This document shows, in pieces, positions 54,230-64,000 of a stretch of 64,000 nucleotides of DNA (position 1 is its first letter; each line of letters starts with the position of its first letter). The position numbers and the translations under genes were made by a program. Source of the stretch: Aphrocallistes beatrix (lineage: Eukaryota; Porifera; Hexactinellida; Sceptrulophora; Aphrocallistidae). The stretch is from positions 806,001-870,000 of the forward strand of contig OY725496.1 of NCBI GenBank assembly GCA_963281255.1, written 5' to 3'. The notes beneath the pieces are model-generated. The model did not search any database. It was not told where the DNA came from and saw only the letters and a list, made by a program, of their open reading frames with translations.

Positions 54230-55770
54230 TAATTTTGAAAAATTTGCTTGGGACATGGCCAGGATTCCCTAGTAACTCACATCGCAAACGCAAACAATCA
54301 TTAATATAGAAGCCAATATTTGGAAAATACTAATCCCAAAACTGGGATAAGGCATGTCAGGCTCCAGAATCAAAAACTTGGTGATTATGGTCCCCCGCAT
54401 TGGGCTCACTCAAACTTGGGACCTATGCTGTCTCTTCCTGGGCACGTACTACCACATACCACTATATAGATTTATGTATTCAAAAGGGATATCATCTCAT
54501 CTTTCCGAAGTCGTATCGTCCTGACACGCCATAACGGGGTAGAGAAAACCACAAATTGGATATATTAAAGTCAAACACTTAATTGAAAAACCGGTTAATT
54601 GGGAACTTCCTATCATTTGTGACTTCCTTTTAGAAGGAGATACTCCTTAAAAAAGGGATTCTAGACTTTACTGGCCTGGAGATTTGAAAATAATTGAGTT
54701 TATATACACTCGAATAGTAACCGGTGCGATTAGTCATTTTTTTTGCTTTATTTTTCACCTGAAGAGAAATTATTATTTCAGATTTGAAGTAAATATCCAT
54801 ACAATGATCCGATAAATAGTAGAGGGAAGAATTGAGCATTCATCTTATTCAAAGAGGTAACACAAAGACTTCAGTACTTCCTTGGGGGATTTACTATTCG
54901 AGGTAATATGGTATGTAATAATGGCTGAAATATGCCTTGATTAGTTCAAAATCATATACGCTATGAGTATGAGGTAGAACTTGGGGGGTGGACCGGTCGA
55001 AAAAGCAACTGTTAGGCTGGTCAGGGAGACTTGTCCCAAGAAAAAGAGACATATACCGATTTCTATACATTCTGAGAGTCAGTAGAGCAACAATACAAAC
55101 TCATTTTTTTCATAAATTGGTATTGATATTGAAAAAAACTATCGTTTGAAATGGCAACCCTCACATTCTCTTCAGTCAATCCGACTATTGTAGAGATATA
55201 TTCAAAATATATTAGTCATATATATGCCCATTTTCAAGAATCAATATTATTATTCAAATATTGAAGTGGCTATTGACACAGACAGGTCAGTGTCAATAGC
55301 TTCACCCTATCACCCTACAAATATTAAATTTCCAATTTGTTGCTTAGCTTTCAATCCACATTAATTTATGTTCAAACCTCTCCATTCTCCAAGAAATGCA
55401 TGGGTGGAGCTGGAGCTGCAGACAATCCTTGCTGACTCAGTTCATGGTAGACTCATCCACTGAACTCACTCCTGACACTAATGCCACTGCTCAGCTCAGA
55501 ACCCGGAACTCACTCCCTCTCAGGAAGACGGACAGTCGCAGTCCAGAGTGAATGGACGTCAGTTCTGAGAAGAGAAGCTTGTGGCAAGGGACAGGAAGTG
55601 ATTTGTAGTATGTGCTCGTCTGGCCCGGCGAGAGGAACACACTGGTCCAAGACTGACATGTATAGTTTTATGGCTGTGTTAAGTAGACAAGGAGAAAGTA
55701 AACTTAGCGCTAGTTCGAGCAATAGCTTGGTTATTCAATCAATGTGGGAAACTTATATAGCACAATAAAA
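54230..55770. repeat. duplicated intergenic segment (related to 34980-36890 and 38125-38230)
   Basis: Same order of landmarks as in the copy downstream of NHL gene b. The terminal part (55480-55768) includes the GGAACTCACTCCCTCTCAGG and AGGAAGTGATTTGTAG blocks and is less AT-rich; a plus-strand 95-aa frame is open there but broken in the other copy, so I do not call a gene. Confidence 0.7.
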
Positions 55771-55790
55771 TAAAAAATATAAAAGTCCAA

Positions 55791-56858
55791 CCATAGCCTA
55801 CTTTAATAATGCCTCACAGTAAAATAACCAAGGATGCGGTAATAGCCGAATGGATTAATACACGATTAACCTCAAATTGTTAACCATGCAGAATAGGCAT
55901 TAAGAATGTATTACCAGCATATATAAACATGACTTCAAAGTATATATATCCGTTGTCAAAATTTCGATTAGTCATCATATCATTGCGCAACAGGTCATTT
56001 TAAGCCCTATTTTGGCAATTTTCTAAGCTGTTTTAAGCCTACTTCTAAATGTTATTAAGGTAGAATTTTTTTGTAGAACTAAGATTAGTACGAGTTGATT
56101 TGAAAAATTAAGAATTTTTTAATGGAATGTTGTTACATTCCTACGTTGCTATGGTAAAGCATTTTGATCAGTTTGAGCCGTATCCTGCAAACTGTGAGAA
56201 CTAGATCTTCAAATCTGATCGTATTTGATAGGCAATTGGCTACTTCATATTAGGTAATAATACAGTTTAAACTTCTAAATTCACAGACTATAGAGTTATG
56301 CAACAATTTAGTGTTTTGGTCACATTCTTAAAATCAAACCATAACTCAAAACTCGTTGAATTTAGATGTTCAAGTTGTATTATCACCTAATAGGAAATAG
56401 TCCATTGCCTATCAAACACGATCAAATTTGAAGACCTAGTTACTACAGTTTGCATGAAATGGCCCAAACTGACCAAAATGCTTTACTATAGCAACGCGGG
56501 AATGTAACAACATTCCATTTAAAAATTCTAAATTTTTCAAATCAACTCGTACTAATCTTGGTTCTACACAAAAATCACACCTTAATACCATTTAGAAATA
56601 GGGTTATAACAGCTTAGAAAATCGCTAAAATTGTCCTTAGAATGACCTGTTGCGCAATGATATGATGACTAATCGAAATTTTGACAACGGATATATGTAC
56701 TTTGATACCATGTTTATATATGCTGGTAATACATTCTTAATGCCTATTCTGCATGGTTAACGATTTTAGGCTAATCGTGTATTAATCCATTCGGCTACTA
56801 ATTCATCCCTAGTCCATGATTTTCAGTCTACTGTGAGGCATTATTAGAGTAGGCTATG
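55791..56858. repeat. 1.07-kb long inverted repeat (foldback-type)
   Basis: Arms about 55791-56285 and 56360-56858 are reverse complements with scattered changes; a loop of about 75 bp lies between. Outer ends read CCATAGCCTACT. CCAA lies just outside both ends, a possible short target duplication. Arms carry TTGCGCAAYAGGTCATT, and the left arm has a 30-bp stretch (about 55845-55900) partly altered on the right. No ORF of note. It sits 50 bp 3' of NHL gene g. Confidence 0.85.
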
Positions 56859-56905
56859 GCCCAACAAATATTAGGAACTAAATAACAAAAAATATTATAA
56901 ATTAG

Positions 56906-58120
56906 TTAGTAAATTTGGAAGCATTTGGAATTATAACTGTTAATAACGACAATACGTTGTTGATTATCAATAGCGATACCTTGAGGTAGAATTAGAAATC
57001 CTTCTCCTAGTGTCTCTACACATTCTCCTGAAGGATTGAATACTTTCATACAACCAGCTTTAAAGTCACTAACAATAAAGTTATCCTTATTGTCAATTGT
57101 GAAGAAGAAAGTGTGAGATATCTGACTCTGTAGTCCTGTGAAATGGATAGAACGGAGATAATTGTGTTCTGTATTGAATGTGTGAATTGTACTATTAAGT
57201 TGAACGAGAACAAATATCTGATCTTTGAATAGTTTGATATCTTCTGGATATTCTAGTTTGTCTTCTCCGAAATTCTTAACAAATGTCAGATCTAGTTTCA
57301 ACACTTCGATTCTGTTATGTCCAAAATTACAAATATACACAAATTCATTATGTATGCACAGACCTCTTGGACTCTTAAGCTGAATAGCATTCTGACCTTC
57401 TAAGCTTGTAATCTTCACAAACCTTCCAGTTTCAGAAAACTTGGAAATTACTGAACTTGATGGACTTGATACAAATAGGAATTTTCCAGATAGACAGATA
57501 CCATAAGGTTGATTCAATTGTTCTTCTCCAAATTTTCTAATAAAGTCTCCTTCAGAAGTATAGATATATACTAAGTCCTTATAGCAATCAACAATAAACA
57601 CTTCATTACTTGTATCGTCAATAGATATACCTTTCGGATTAATAACTTCTCCATCACCAAGTCCTCTCTTCACCTCCATGACAAGAGGTTCTCTTCTCTT
57701 GCTATACTCCACTGCTTCTATTTCTCTCAAATGCATCTTCTTTACACAATCAGAAAACTCTTCACTATTTACGACAAACTTTAAAGTAGAAACTTGATCT
57801 AAATTCGCTTTTTTTTCAGTCAATTCTTCGATGTCATCATCACACGCTTTAATTACGGTTTCTTTGCTTCTTGCGGTCACATTCATTTTCAACACTTCAT
57901 TGGTTGCTCTTTTGATCTCTTCCAACTGTTTTATTCCTTCTCTCAGTTCCTGATGTTGCTGGTAGAGTTCTCTCATCTTCTTCACTCTCTCAAGAAGAGA
58001 CACTCTTCTTGTTTCGAGGAGAGAATGGAAGTGAGAGAACTTCTCTTCTATTTCCTGTGTCAAAGCATCGAACCGATTCAATCCCTCCAAACCTCCTCCA
58101 ATAACTTCACGCGTAGCCAT
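56906..58120 (-). CDS. coiled-coil/NHL-repeat protein g (404 aa)
   Basis: Intact. Starts MATREVIGGG (Val where the others have Gly) and has NRFDAL for DRFDAL. Copy-specific blades: VFIVDCYKDLVYIY, RKFGEEQLNQPYGICL, SGKFLFVSSPSSSVISKF. The YGICL variant is shared with copy h. The foldback element lies just downstream of its stop. Confidence 0.86.
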   Translation of the reverse strand: MATREVIGGGLEGLNRFDALTQEIEEKFSHFHSLLETRRVSLLERVKKMRELYQQHQELREGIKQLEEIKRATNEVLKMNVTARSKETVIKACDDDIEELTEKKANLDQVSTLKFVVNSEEFSDCVKKMHLREIEAVEYSKRREPLVMEVKRGLGDGEVINPKGISIDDTSNEVFIVDCYKDLVYIYTSEGDFIRKFGEEQLNQPYGICLSGKFLFVSSPSSSVISKFSETGRFVKITSLEGQNAIQLKSPRGLCIHNEFVYICNFGHNRIEVLKLDLTFVKNFGEDKLEYPEDIKLFKDQIFVLVQLNSTIHTFNTEHNYLRSIHFTGLQSQISHTFFFTIDNKDNFIVSDFKAGCMKVFNPSGECVETLGEGFLILPQGIAIDNQQRIVVINSYNSKCFQIY

Positions 58121-58235
58121 TCACTCAATAGAACTCAATAATAATTATAATGTGTGCATATCTAGCTGAGATGTAATTAAATACGAATTATTATTCCTAA
58201 TAGTGTATATTAGAGATATTCAATTACAGTATTTG
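58121..58235 (-). promoter_or_regulatory. conserved upstream block of NHL gene g
   Basis: Family block with CATTATAATTATTATTGAG on the minus strand. Confidence 0.45.
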
Positions 58236-58865
58236 ATGGACAATTATTTTATTGTGTAGAATAGAGTAGATTGCATTTGTCTTAATGTGCACTTTCCTAA
58301 AATGGACACTCCGAATAGGGGACAACTTGCCGCAACGATAAACCTCATTGAACGATAGAAATTAACTAATAGTTAAGCCATCTCGAGAAGCATAATCCTA
58401 TATTTCTATACAACGAACAAAGGTCATGTCTCCAATGCGTCCATTACTCTGTGACTCCACTATCATAACTTTGATTAAAATAAGTGTGTGAGGCAATTTA
58501 CAACGACCGATCGGTGTCAATAGCCACTCCGTTTTAATAAACTGGACAGCTATCTAAGTGGGAAAATTTAACCGTTATCTAAGATGAATGCATTGCTGTG
58601 TTGCGTAGATTCGTGAGATCATAAATCCATGAGATTCTTGTGCTGCACAACAATGGATTTTTGAAGTGCAGGAATCTGAGATTATCGTAGAACTGTGAGA
58701 CTTAGTTTCTCTTACTTAAATATCCTTGTGGTTCAACCTGTTTCATCTTAACTTGATAACCATCGCCACCAAATTGTGCCACGCGACACAGTTGTTTGCG
58801 ATGATTATCAACCATGGACGAACCAAACTCGGATTCTAACTCTGATACCAAATGGTCAATACATT
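58236..58865. other. intergenic upstream of gene g
   Basis: 58285-58370 matches the sequence upstream of copy f (ACAACTTGCC, GATAAACCTCATTGAACGATA at about 53880-53910). No gene. Confidence 0.4.
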
Positions 58866-59324
58866 TTAAAGCCATTCATTATACACGCCAACATGAGCCA
58901 TAATAAAAGTGGGATGTGGCGTTGAATTTCGTGGGATGCAATAGAAAAGTATTATACATGTACTCCAAAAATGCAGAACATAATGAAGAAATTTTCCAAA
59001 AATGGGTTGATCTATTAACAGTGCCATTACACCTTCACATATGACTATCATTACACTGGAGTAGCATATGAAACCTAGTGCAGCGATAAATTTCCCATCT
59101 CCACCTCGTACCGAGAGGGCAATGACGAGGATGAAGGAGAGTAGGAGGAGGAACAGGAAATAGCCAGCTGTGAGGACACGAGTGATGCCTTTGATTGTGG
59201 TTATGTATTCCATTTTATCAGCATAAAATGTCATAATTGCTAAGAGAGAGTGTGAAGGAATTGAAATTAAATTAAAAATAATATTGCGTTCTAGTACAAG
59301 AAACTTTAAAGCAGTGGCGGGCAA
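58866..59324 (-). CDS. possible small membrane protein (152 aa) or exon
   Basis: Two or three hydrophobic segments, about residues 52-73 (VLTAGYFLFLLLLSFILVIA), 81-105 (FIAALGFICYSSVMIVI) and 113-130. Polar linkers MEYITTIKGITR and SVRGGDGK make it look more like protein than chance. The last 30 residues overlap a fragment related to the MITE at 46775, so the true end differs. No signature of a known family, no TATA box seen. It may be one exon or a pseudogene. Confidence 0.3.
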   Translation of the reverse strand: MPATALKFLVLERNIIFNLISIPSHSLLAIMTFYADKMEYITTIKGITRVLTAGYFLFLLLLSFILVIALSVRGGDGKFIAALGFICYSSVMIVICEGVMALLIDQPIFGKFLHYVLHFWSTCIILFYCIPRNSTPHPTFIMAHVGVYNEWL

Positions 59325-59394
59325 CCTTAATCCTTTAGTGAGCAGGAATTGGTGCCAGAACTGACATTATAAACCTATATGGAAGCAATGTAAT

Positions 59395-59755
59395 GACTAA
59401 ATTATACATATAAAGCTAAATATGTCTGTCTTACTTTTATAATCGATATCACTTGAAAAAACACCAAATTAATCAATTTTTAAAATTCTTGATGAGTAAT
59501 GATGACGTCATAACATAGTGATGAGTCATCATTTTTTGATGATAGTCGCATCATATGTGAGGTATGTTAGTATACAGATTCTATTTAAAATTTCAGCCTT
59601 CTATCTCCTATAATGGCTGAGTTATGCTCGAATAACTGTGTTGCTTAACTTTTAAAAATGTGACAATGACGTCATAATTCCATGATGAGTCGACATTTTG
59701 CTCTGAGCTCAGAACCTAGTGGAGCCATAGCCAAAAGACTCCCACATGCCAAAAA
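59395..59755 (-). mobile_element. truncated type B Helitron-like element, reversed
   Basis: Has the ATGATGACGTCATAAC, GAGTCATCATTTTTTGATGA, CAGCCTTCTATCTCCTATAA and AGTCGACATTTTGCTCTGA blocks but lacks the GC-rich 3' hairpins and the 5' terminus. Confidence 0.65.
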
Positions 59756-59929
59756 AAATCAATGCCAAATTCGCTGCTAACTTCACACTCATGATATGAT
59801 ACCTTTTTTAATGTCACTTTTCATTTAAATTCACCAAAATTTAGTAGTAAACGTTGAGAAAAATGGTGAGATAATATATCAGGAGAAATTTAAAAACTTT
59901 ATCAAAAGAAGCGCTCTCCTTTAATGGTC

Positions 59930-60330
59930 TGTCAACCTCAATACTGTACGGTATACACGTAGGCCCTCGCGGTCCTGCTTGTCCACCTACAAGAGTACAG
60001 CAAACAATTCCCTCCCACATAGATGGATCGCTGATGCGTCACATTCATCAACCGGGTGTATACCCGCAGGAAGAACATCATCAACAGACTTTTCCATCCT
60101 CGAAAAACTGTAAAAGGAATGTACTAGTGCTACGCTAGTGATCAGTGCAGTGAAGATAAATAAACGTAGAAGTTCTAGTCACAACCCTTGACAATCATGT
60201 CGTACGGTATAACATGGAATCTGAACACCGAGTTTTCTCTCACCAGAAGTGTCATCAAAGAAATTCAAATGACACTATGGATCCTTTCTTGGAAGGAACA
60301 CTGGTTTGGAGAATAGGAATACCCGCAAAC
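59930..60330. repeat. duplicated segment without the hAT insertion
   Basis: Homologous to 41301-41484 plus 42288-42510. At 60088-60110 it reads straight through the site where the 803-bp hAT element sits in the other copy. Confidence 0.75.
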
Positions 60331-60464
60331 TACATTAGAAATATAGAAGCATGGAGAAATATTCATTAATGTCGGTCGATAGACATAGTGCAGCTCAAGG
60401 AAGTGACTCAAAGGAACATGGAAAGTGAATCGAGAAATACTCATTTTATAGCAATAACTCATTA

Positions 60465-60917
60465 AATATTCATATTATTACTTTCAAAGTGATTCTTAAG
60501 GTGAAATACCCTACATTAGTCGTTGAGATCTTACTTATATCTTTAAACAAAACTTTGGGGCGGTGGTATTAAAAAATGAATATGTACTTATGAAAACCGG
60601 AAGTGATAAGATTTTGCAAAAAAATAACGGTGCACACCAACACAATAAGGGGATCCTACATGCGAAATTTGGTAAATTGGACTGTTATATTTTGCAGTAG
60701 CACGCGTAGTATTGACATACATTCATGCATATACATATATATACATACGGACGGACGAGAAACACTGTCCATGCCAATAGGGCATATCGCTATAGGAGCT
60801 GCACAAAAAAGGAACTAGAATTCAAAGTATAAATTAAGGTTAGGCGAGATTTTTTAAAATAGAACAATATAGCGATAAAAAATTGGGAACTAAATAACAA
60901 AAAATGTTAGGAATAAA
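60465..60917. repeat. duplicated 3' flank of NHL gene h
   Basis: 60465-60700 is homologous to 48110-48340. The rest is the common NHL 3' flank. Confidence 0.6.
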
Positions 60918-62135
60918 TCAGTAAATTTGAAAGCATTTATAATTCAACTGGATAACAACGACAACACGTTGTTGATTATCCATAGCGACACCCCTAGGTA
61001 GAGAGAGAAATCCTTCTCCTAGTGTCTCTATATATTCTCCTAAATGATTAAATACTTTCAAACAACCAGCTTTATAGTCACTAACTATAAAGTTACCTAT
61101 ATTGCATATTATGAAGAAGAAAGCGTTAGATATCTGACTCTGTAGTGCTGTGAAATGGATAGAACGGAGATAATTGTGTTCTGTATTGAATGTGTGAATT
61201 GTACTATTAAGCTCAACGAGAACAAATATCTGATTTTTGAATAGTTTGATATCGCGAGGATATTCAAGGTTGTCAACCCCAAAATTCTTAACAAATGTCA
61301 GATCAAGTTTCAATACTTCGATTCTGTTGTGTCCACAATTACAAATATACACAAATTCATTATGTACACACAGACCTCTTGGACTCTTAAGCTGAATAGC
61401 ATTCTCAGCAGCTTCTAAGCTAGTACTCTTCACAAACTCTCCAGTTTTAGCAAATTTGCAAATTGCTGAACTTGATACACTTGAGACAAATAGGAATTCT
61501 CCAGATAGGCAAATACCATAAGGTCCATCCAAATGTTCTTCCCCAAATTTTCGTATAAAATCTCCTTCAAAAGAATAGAGATATACAAAGTGCTTATAGT
61601 AATCAACAACAAACACTTCATTACTCAAATCGTCAATTGATAAACCTTGTGGAGTAATAACTTCTCCTTCACAAAATCCTCTCTTGCCCTTCATGACAAG
61701 AGGTCTTTTTCTCTTACTGTAGTCCAATGATTCGATTTCTCTCAAATGCATTCTCTTTACACAATCAGAAAACTCTTCAATATTTACGACAAACTTTAGA
61801 GGCGAAACTTGTTCTAAATCTGCTTTTTTTTCAGTCAGCTTTGTAATGTCATCATTACACGTTTTAATTACGATCCCCTTGCTTTCTGAGGTTAAATCTA
61901 TTATTGACATTTCATTGGTTGCTCTTCTGATCTCTTCCAACTGTTCAATCGCTTCTGACAGTTCCTGATGCTGCTGGTAGAGTTCTCTCATCTTCTTCAC
62001 TCTCTCAAGAAGAGACACTCTTCGTGTTTCGAGGAGAGAATGGAAGTGAGAGAACTTCACTTCTATTTCCTGTGTTAAAGCATCGAACCGATCCAATCCC
62101 TCCAAACCTCCTCCAATGCCTTCACGCGTAGCCAT
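60918..62135 (-). CDS. coiled-coil/NHL-repeat protein h (405 aa)
   Basis: Intact. One extra Ala (LEAAENAIQ) makes it the longest. The coiled coil differs at ATNEMSIIDLTSESKGIVI. Blade variants: VFVVDYYKHFVYLYSFEGD, RKFGEEHLDGPYGICL. In a blade that is constant elsewhere it has FFIICNIGNFIV for FFTIDNKGNFIV. The upstream block is conserved (62136-62250). Confidence 0.86.
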   Translation of the reverse strand: MATREGIGGGLEGLDRFDALTQEIEVKFSHFHSLLETRRVSLLERVKKMRELYQQHQELSEAIEQLEEIRRATNEMSIIDLTSESKGIVIKTCNDDITKLTEKKADLEQVSPLKFVVNIEEFSDCVKRMHLREIESLDYSKRKRPLVMKGKRGFCEGEVITPQGLSIDDLSNEVFVVDYYKHFVYLYSFEGDFIRKFGEEHLDGPYGICLSGEFLFVSSVSSSAICKFAKTGEFVKSTSLEAAENAIQLKSPRGLCVHNEFVYICNCGHNRIEVLKLDLTFVKNFGVDNLEYPRDIKLFKNQIFVLVELNSTIHTFNTEHNYLRSIHFTALQSQISNAFFFIICNIGNFIVSDYKAGCLKVFNHLGEYIETLGEGFLSLPRGVAMDNQQRVVVVIQLNYKCFQIY

Positions 62136-62250
62136 TCACTCAATAGAACTCAATAATTATTATAATGTGTACATAATTAGCTAAGATGTATTCAAATACG
62201 ATTAATTATATTTAATAGTGTCTAAAGAAATATTCAATTAAAGTATTTGG
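62136..62250 (-). promoter_or_regulatory. conserved upstream block of NHL gene h
   Basis: Family block; ATTATAATTATTGAG on the minus strand with one ATT unit fewer than in gene a. Confidence 0.45.
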
Positions 62251-62373
62251 TGAACATATTTATTATAGTAGAGTCTGTTCAAAGGTAACCAATTACCAGA
62301 CTACAGTTCTTTTTTTTGAAATAACAGAGTATGCTATAATGGTTGAAATATGTCTTGATTAAGGCCAAATATT

Positions 62374-64000
62374 GACTAGAGTTATGAAATTGGAAACATT
62401 TCCAATATGGCTGAGTGATAAAAATCACAGTTGCAGTGCATAGAAAGCGGTGCGGCAGGCAAGCCCATAGTCAACACTTTATCACTAAACTCAGTCAGTT
62501 CTATGGCGCAGAGGTGAGATCTGGGCCACTTTTCAGAACCGATGGCACGAAACCCGAACCAGAATCTGTTAATGAGCTTCCAGGAGCGGAGCTATGAATG
62601 ACAGCAACAGTGTGAAGAAGAAAATAATTTTTAGTTTCCAATGACACTGGCCAATAGAAAAGTGGCCTCTTAGCTTTTGACTAGTTCAATTGTTCTAAAA
62701 ATAGAAACTCAACCCTGCATTGAGATTAACCGAATTAACCGGTGCATGGAATCTGGGACTAGACCCGGGGCAGAAATCCAGGGACAGGGGCCGAGATTTT
62801 TGAATCCGGATGCAGTCTCCCTAGCCCCGCCACTGAACCGGACAATATTCTATAACATACACACATATCAGCTCATATAGATATTATGCATTGTTGCTCA
62901 CTAAACAACTATTGATAGCGAAATATAAGCACTCTAAGTCTGTATTTCCTGTAGAAGGCTGATTCAATTTGAGCCCAACCTGAACCCGACCGGAACGGGA
63001 AAACCTGAACCCGATTACAACCCTGCTATGCCGATAAGGTGGTTGTCGCACCTCTTTTGATTAACATAGAGACCATGGTCTTTCCACCTTTAATGAGTTT
63101 AAGACAACCAAGCGTTGTTGATTGTCTATAGCAACGGATCGGGGTGAAGGGAGAAATAGGGTTTAGGGTTCAACTAATTTTCAGAGGGTAGAACTTCAGA
63201 CAGAGAGTGATAATCTAGGAACCCTGGCGGATTAACAGGAGTGCATCTAGAATTTTTAGAGGTATGTAGGATCTCATAAATAATGGCAGACGAATACTGA
63301 ACAAAATCGCTGCAGGCCTCTCAACATGTAATTCAACGAAATCGTGCGGTGGCATCAGCGGTGTAACCATCTCAATTTTTAAGGTGCATTCTATTCCGCA
63401 AGAGGGCTGCGGCACCCAATGCTAGTTTGTGAAATTTTAGTTGGCACAACCTTTGAGGTTGCGGCCTAGGCCGCATGTGCCTTACCCTGGCAGCGCCACT
63501 GGGTGGCATGTGCCAATTCGTGAGTATCTCATCTTCTAAAATAGTATTACGAACATTGGTTCTAAATTGTGTTATAATAGTGAGTAATGGTATGTTGGGT
63601 AAAATTCTGAGGCACCAATATAACACGAACTATGAATGTACAACTTGAGTGAAATTCTGAGACATTCACTCAGAAGCCTTAGCAAGCTCTGATCTAATAT
63701 TGTGCAACTTGTAGTCCCTAATACAGAATGATATTTAACAAAACATGATGATGTACATCCATGGTTCCTTTCATATAAGTGCTTCAGAATTTCACGCAAC
63801 AGGTCACATATAACAACAAATATCCTGAGAGTTGAGAGGCATTTTGCTGATTATATTAATTAAAAATAACTTTCAGGTGAGTGTAGACAAATATAATCTA
63901 ATTTACGAAAAGTTCAATTCTAGTATATCTCACAAAAACAAAAATTCACTAGTGTCACTAGTACAAGAAATTATAAAAGTAATCAATGCATAATGTGGCT
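62374..64000. repeat. segmental duplication, copy 2 (of 28127-29753)
   Basis: Runs to the end of the window, with about four substitutions against copy 1 in 1627 bp. Left of 62374 the sequence is ordinary gene-h upstream flank, whereas copy 1 abuts the hAT right end at exactly this point. Confidence 0.9.

Noticed and set aside
55481-55768. 95-aa plus-strand ORF in a less AT-rich patch
   Set aside because: The homologous segment at 36740-36890 is interrupted by stops and deletions and no family is recognised.
1-64000. tRNA, rRNA and other RNA genes
   Set aside because: I looked for T-loop-type GGTTCRAnYCC motifs with a matching acceptor stem and found no convincing case. A covariance-model scan would be decisive.

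Overview
The window is eukaryotic and almost certainly from an invertebrate animal. It is AT-rich and carries introns of 62-103 bp with consensus GT-AG ends. It holds a receptor-type tyrosine phosphatase with an Ig/FN3 ectodomain, a THAP-domain gene, coiled-coil/NHL-propeller genes and a dense load of cut-and-paste and Helitron-like transposons. The protein set (Ig-rich receptor phosphatase, large lineage-specific NHL family) would suit an early-branching animal such as a sponge, but the sequence alone does not fix the phylum.

Layout. 1-8.9 kb: no cellular gene. It holds repeat fragments, a pogo-like MITE, a 3.8-kb near-perfect inverted repeat (2866-6629) and a transposase scrap. 8.9-13.3 kb: a nested transposon pile, with a mariner pseudogene split by a hAT-like element that contains a further inverted-repeat element, followed by two Helitron-like elements separated by an AT-rich satellite. 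13.9-14.7 kb: an unrecognised single-exon gene (minus strand) with a TATA box and a poly(A) signal. 15.1-17.2 kb: repeat fragments and a 234-bp MITE with a perfect 9-bp target duplication. 17.8-23.8 kb (minus): a receptor protein tyrosine phosphatase, eleven visible exons, all ten visible introns in phase 1. 24.0-28.1 kb: a MITE and a full-length hAT transposon with an 800-aa transposase ORF. 28.1-62.1 kb: a tandem array of eight paralogous coiled-coil/NHL genes, all minus strand, six intact and two broken. They are separated by duplicated flanks that many transposons have invaded. A THAP-domain gene broken by a MITE lies inside the array (about 46.4-47.0 kb). 62.4-64.0 kb: a nearly identical copy of the 3' flank of the first NHL gene, which predicts a ninth NHL gene just beyond the window.

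How things fit together. The phosphatase would be a transmembrane receptor with a repeated three-domain ectodomain module, one catalytically competent phosphatase domain (D1) and one degenerate one (D2). The NHL proteins look like cytoplasmic beta-propeller recognition or scaffold proteins with a coiled-coil oligomerisation region and no RING or B-box in the ORF. The array has grown by recent segmental duplication. Its paralogous flanks act as natural empty sites that date and delimit several transposon insertions. Boundaries of decayed repeats are approximate. Family names are assigned from motifs read by eye, without database comparison.
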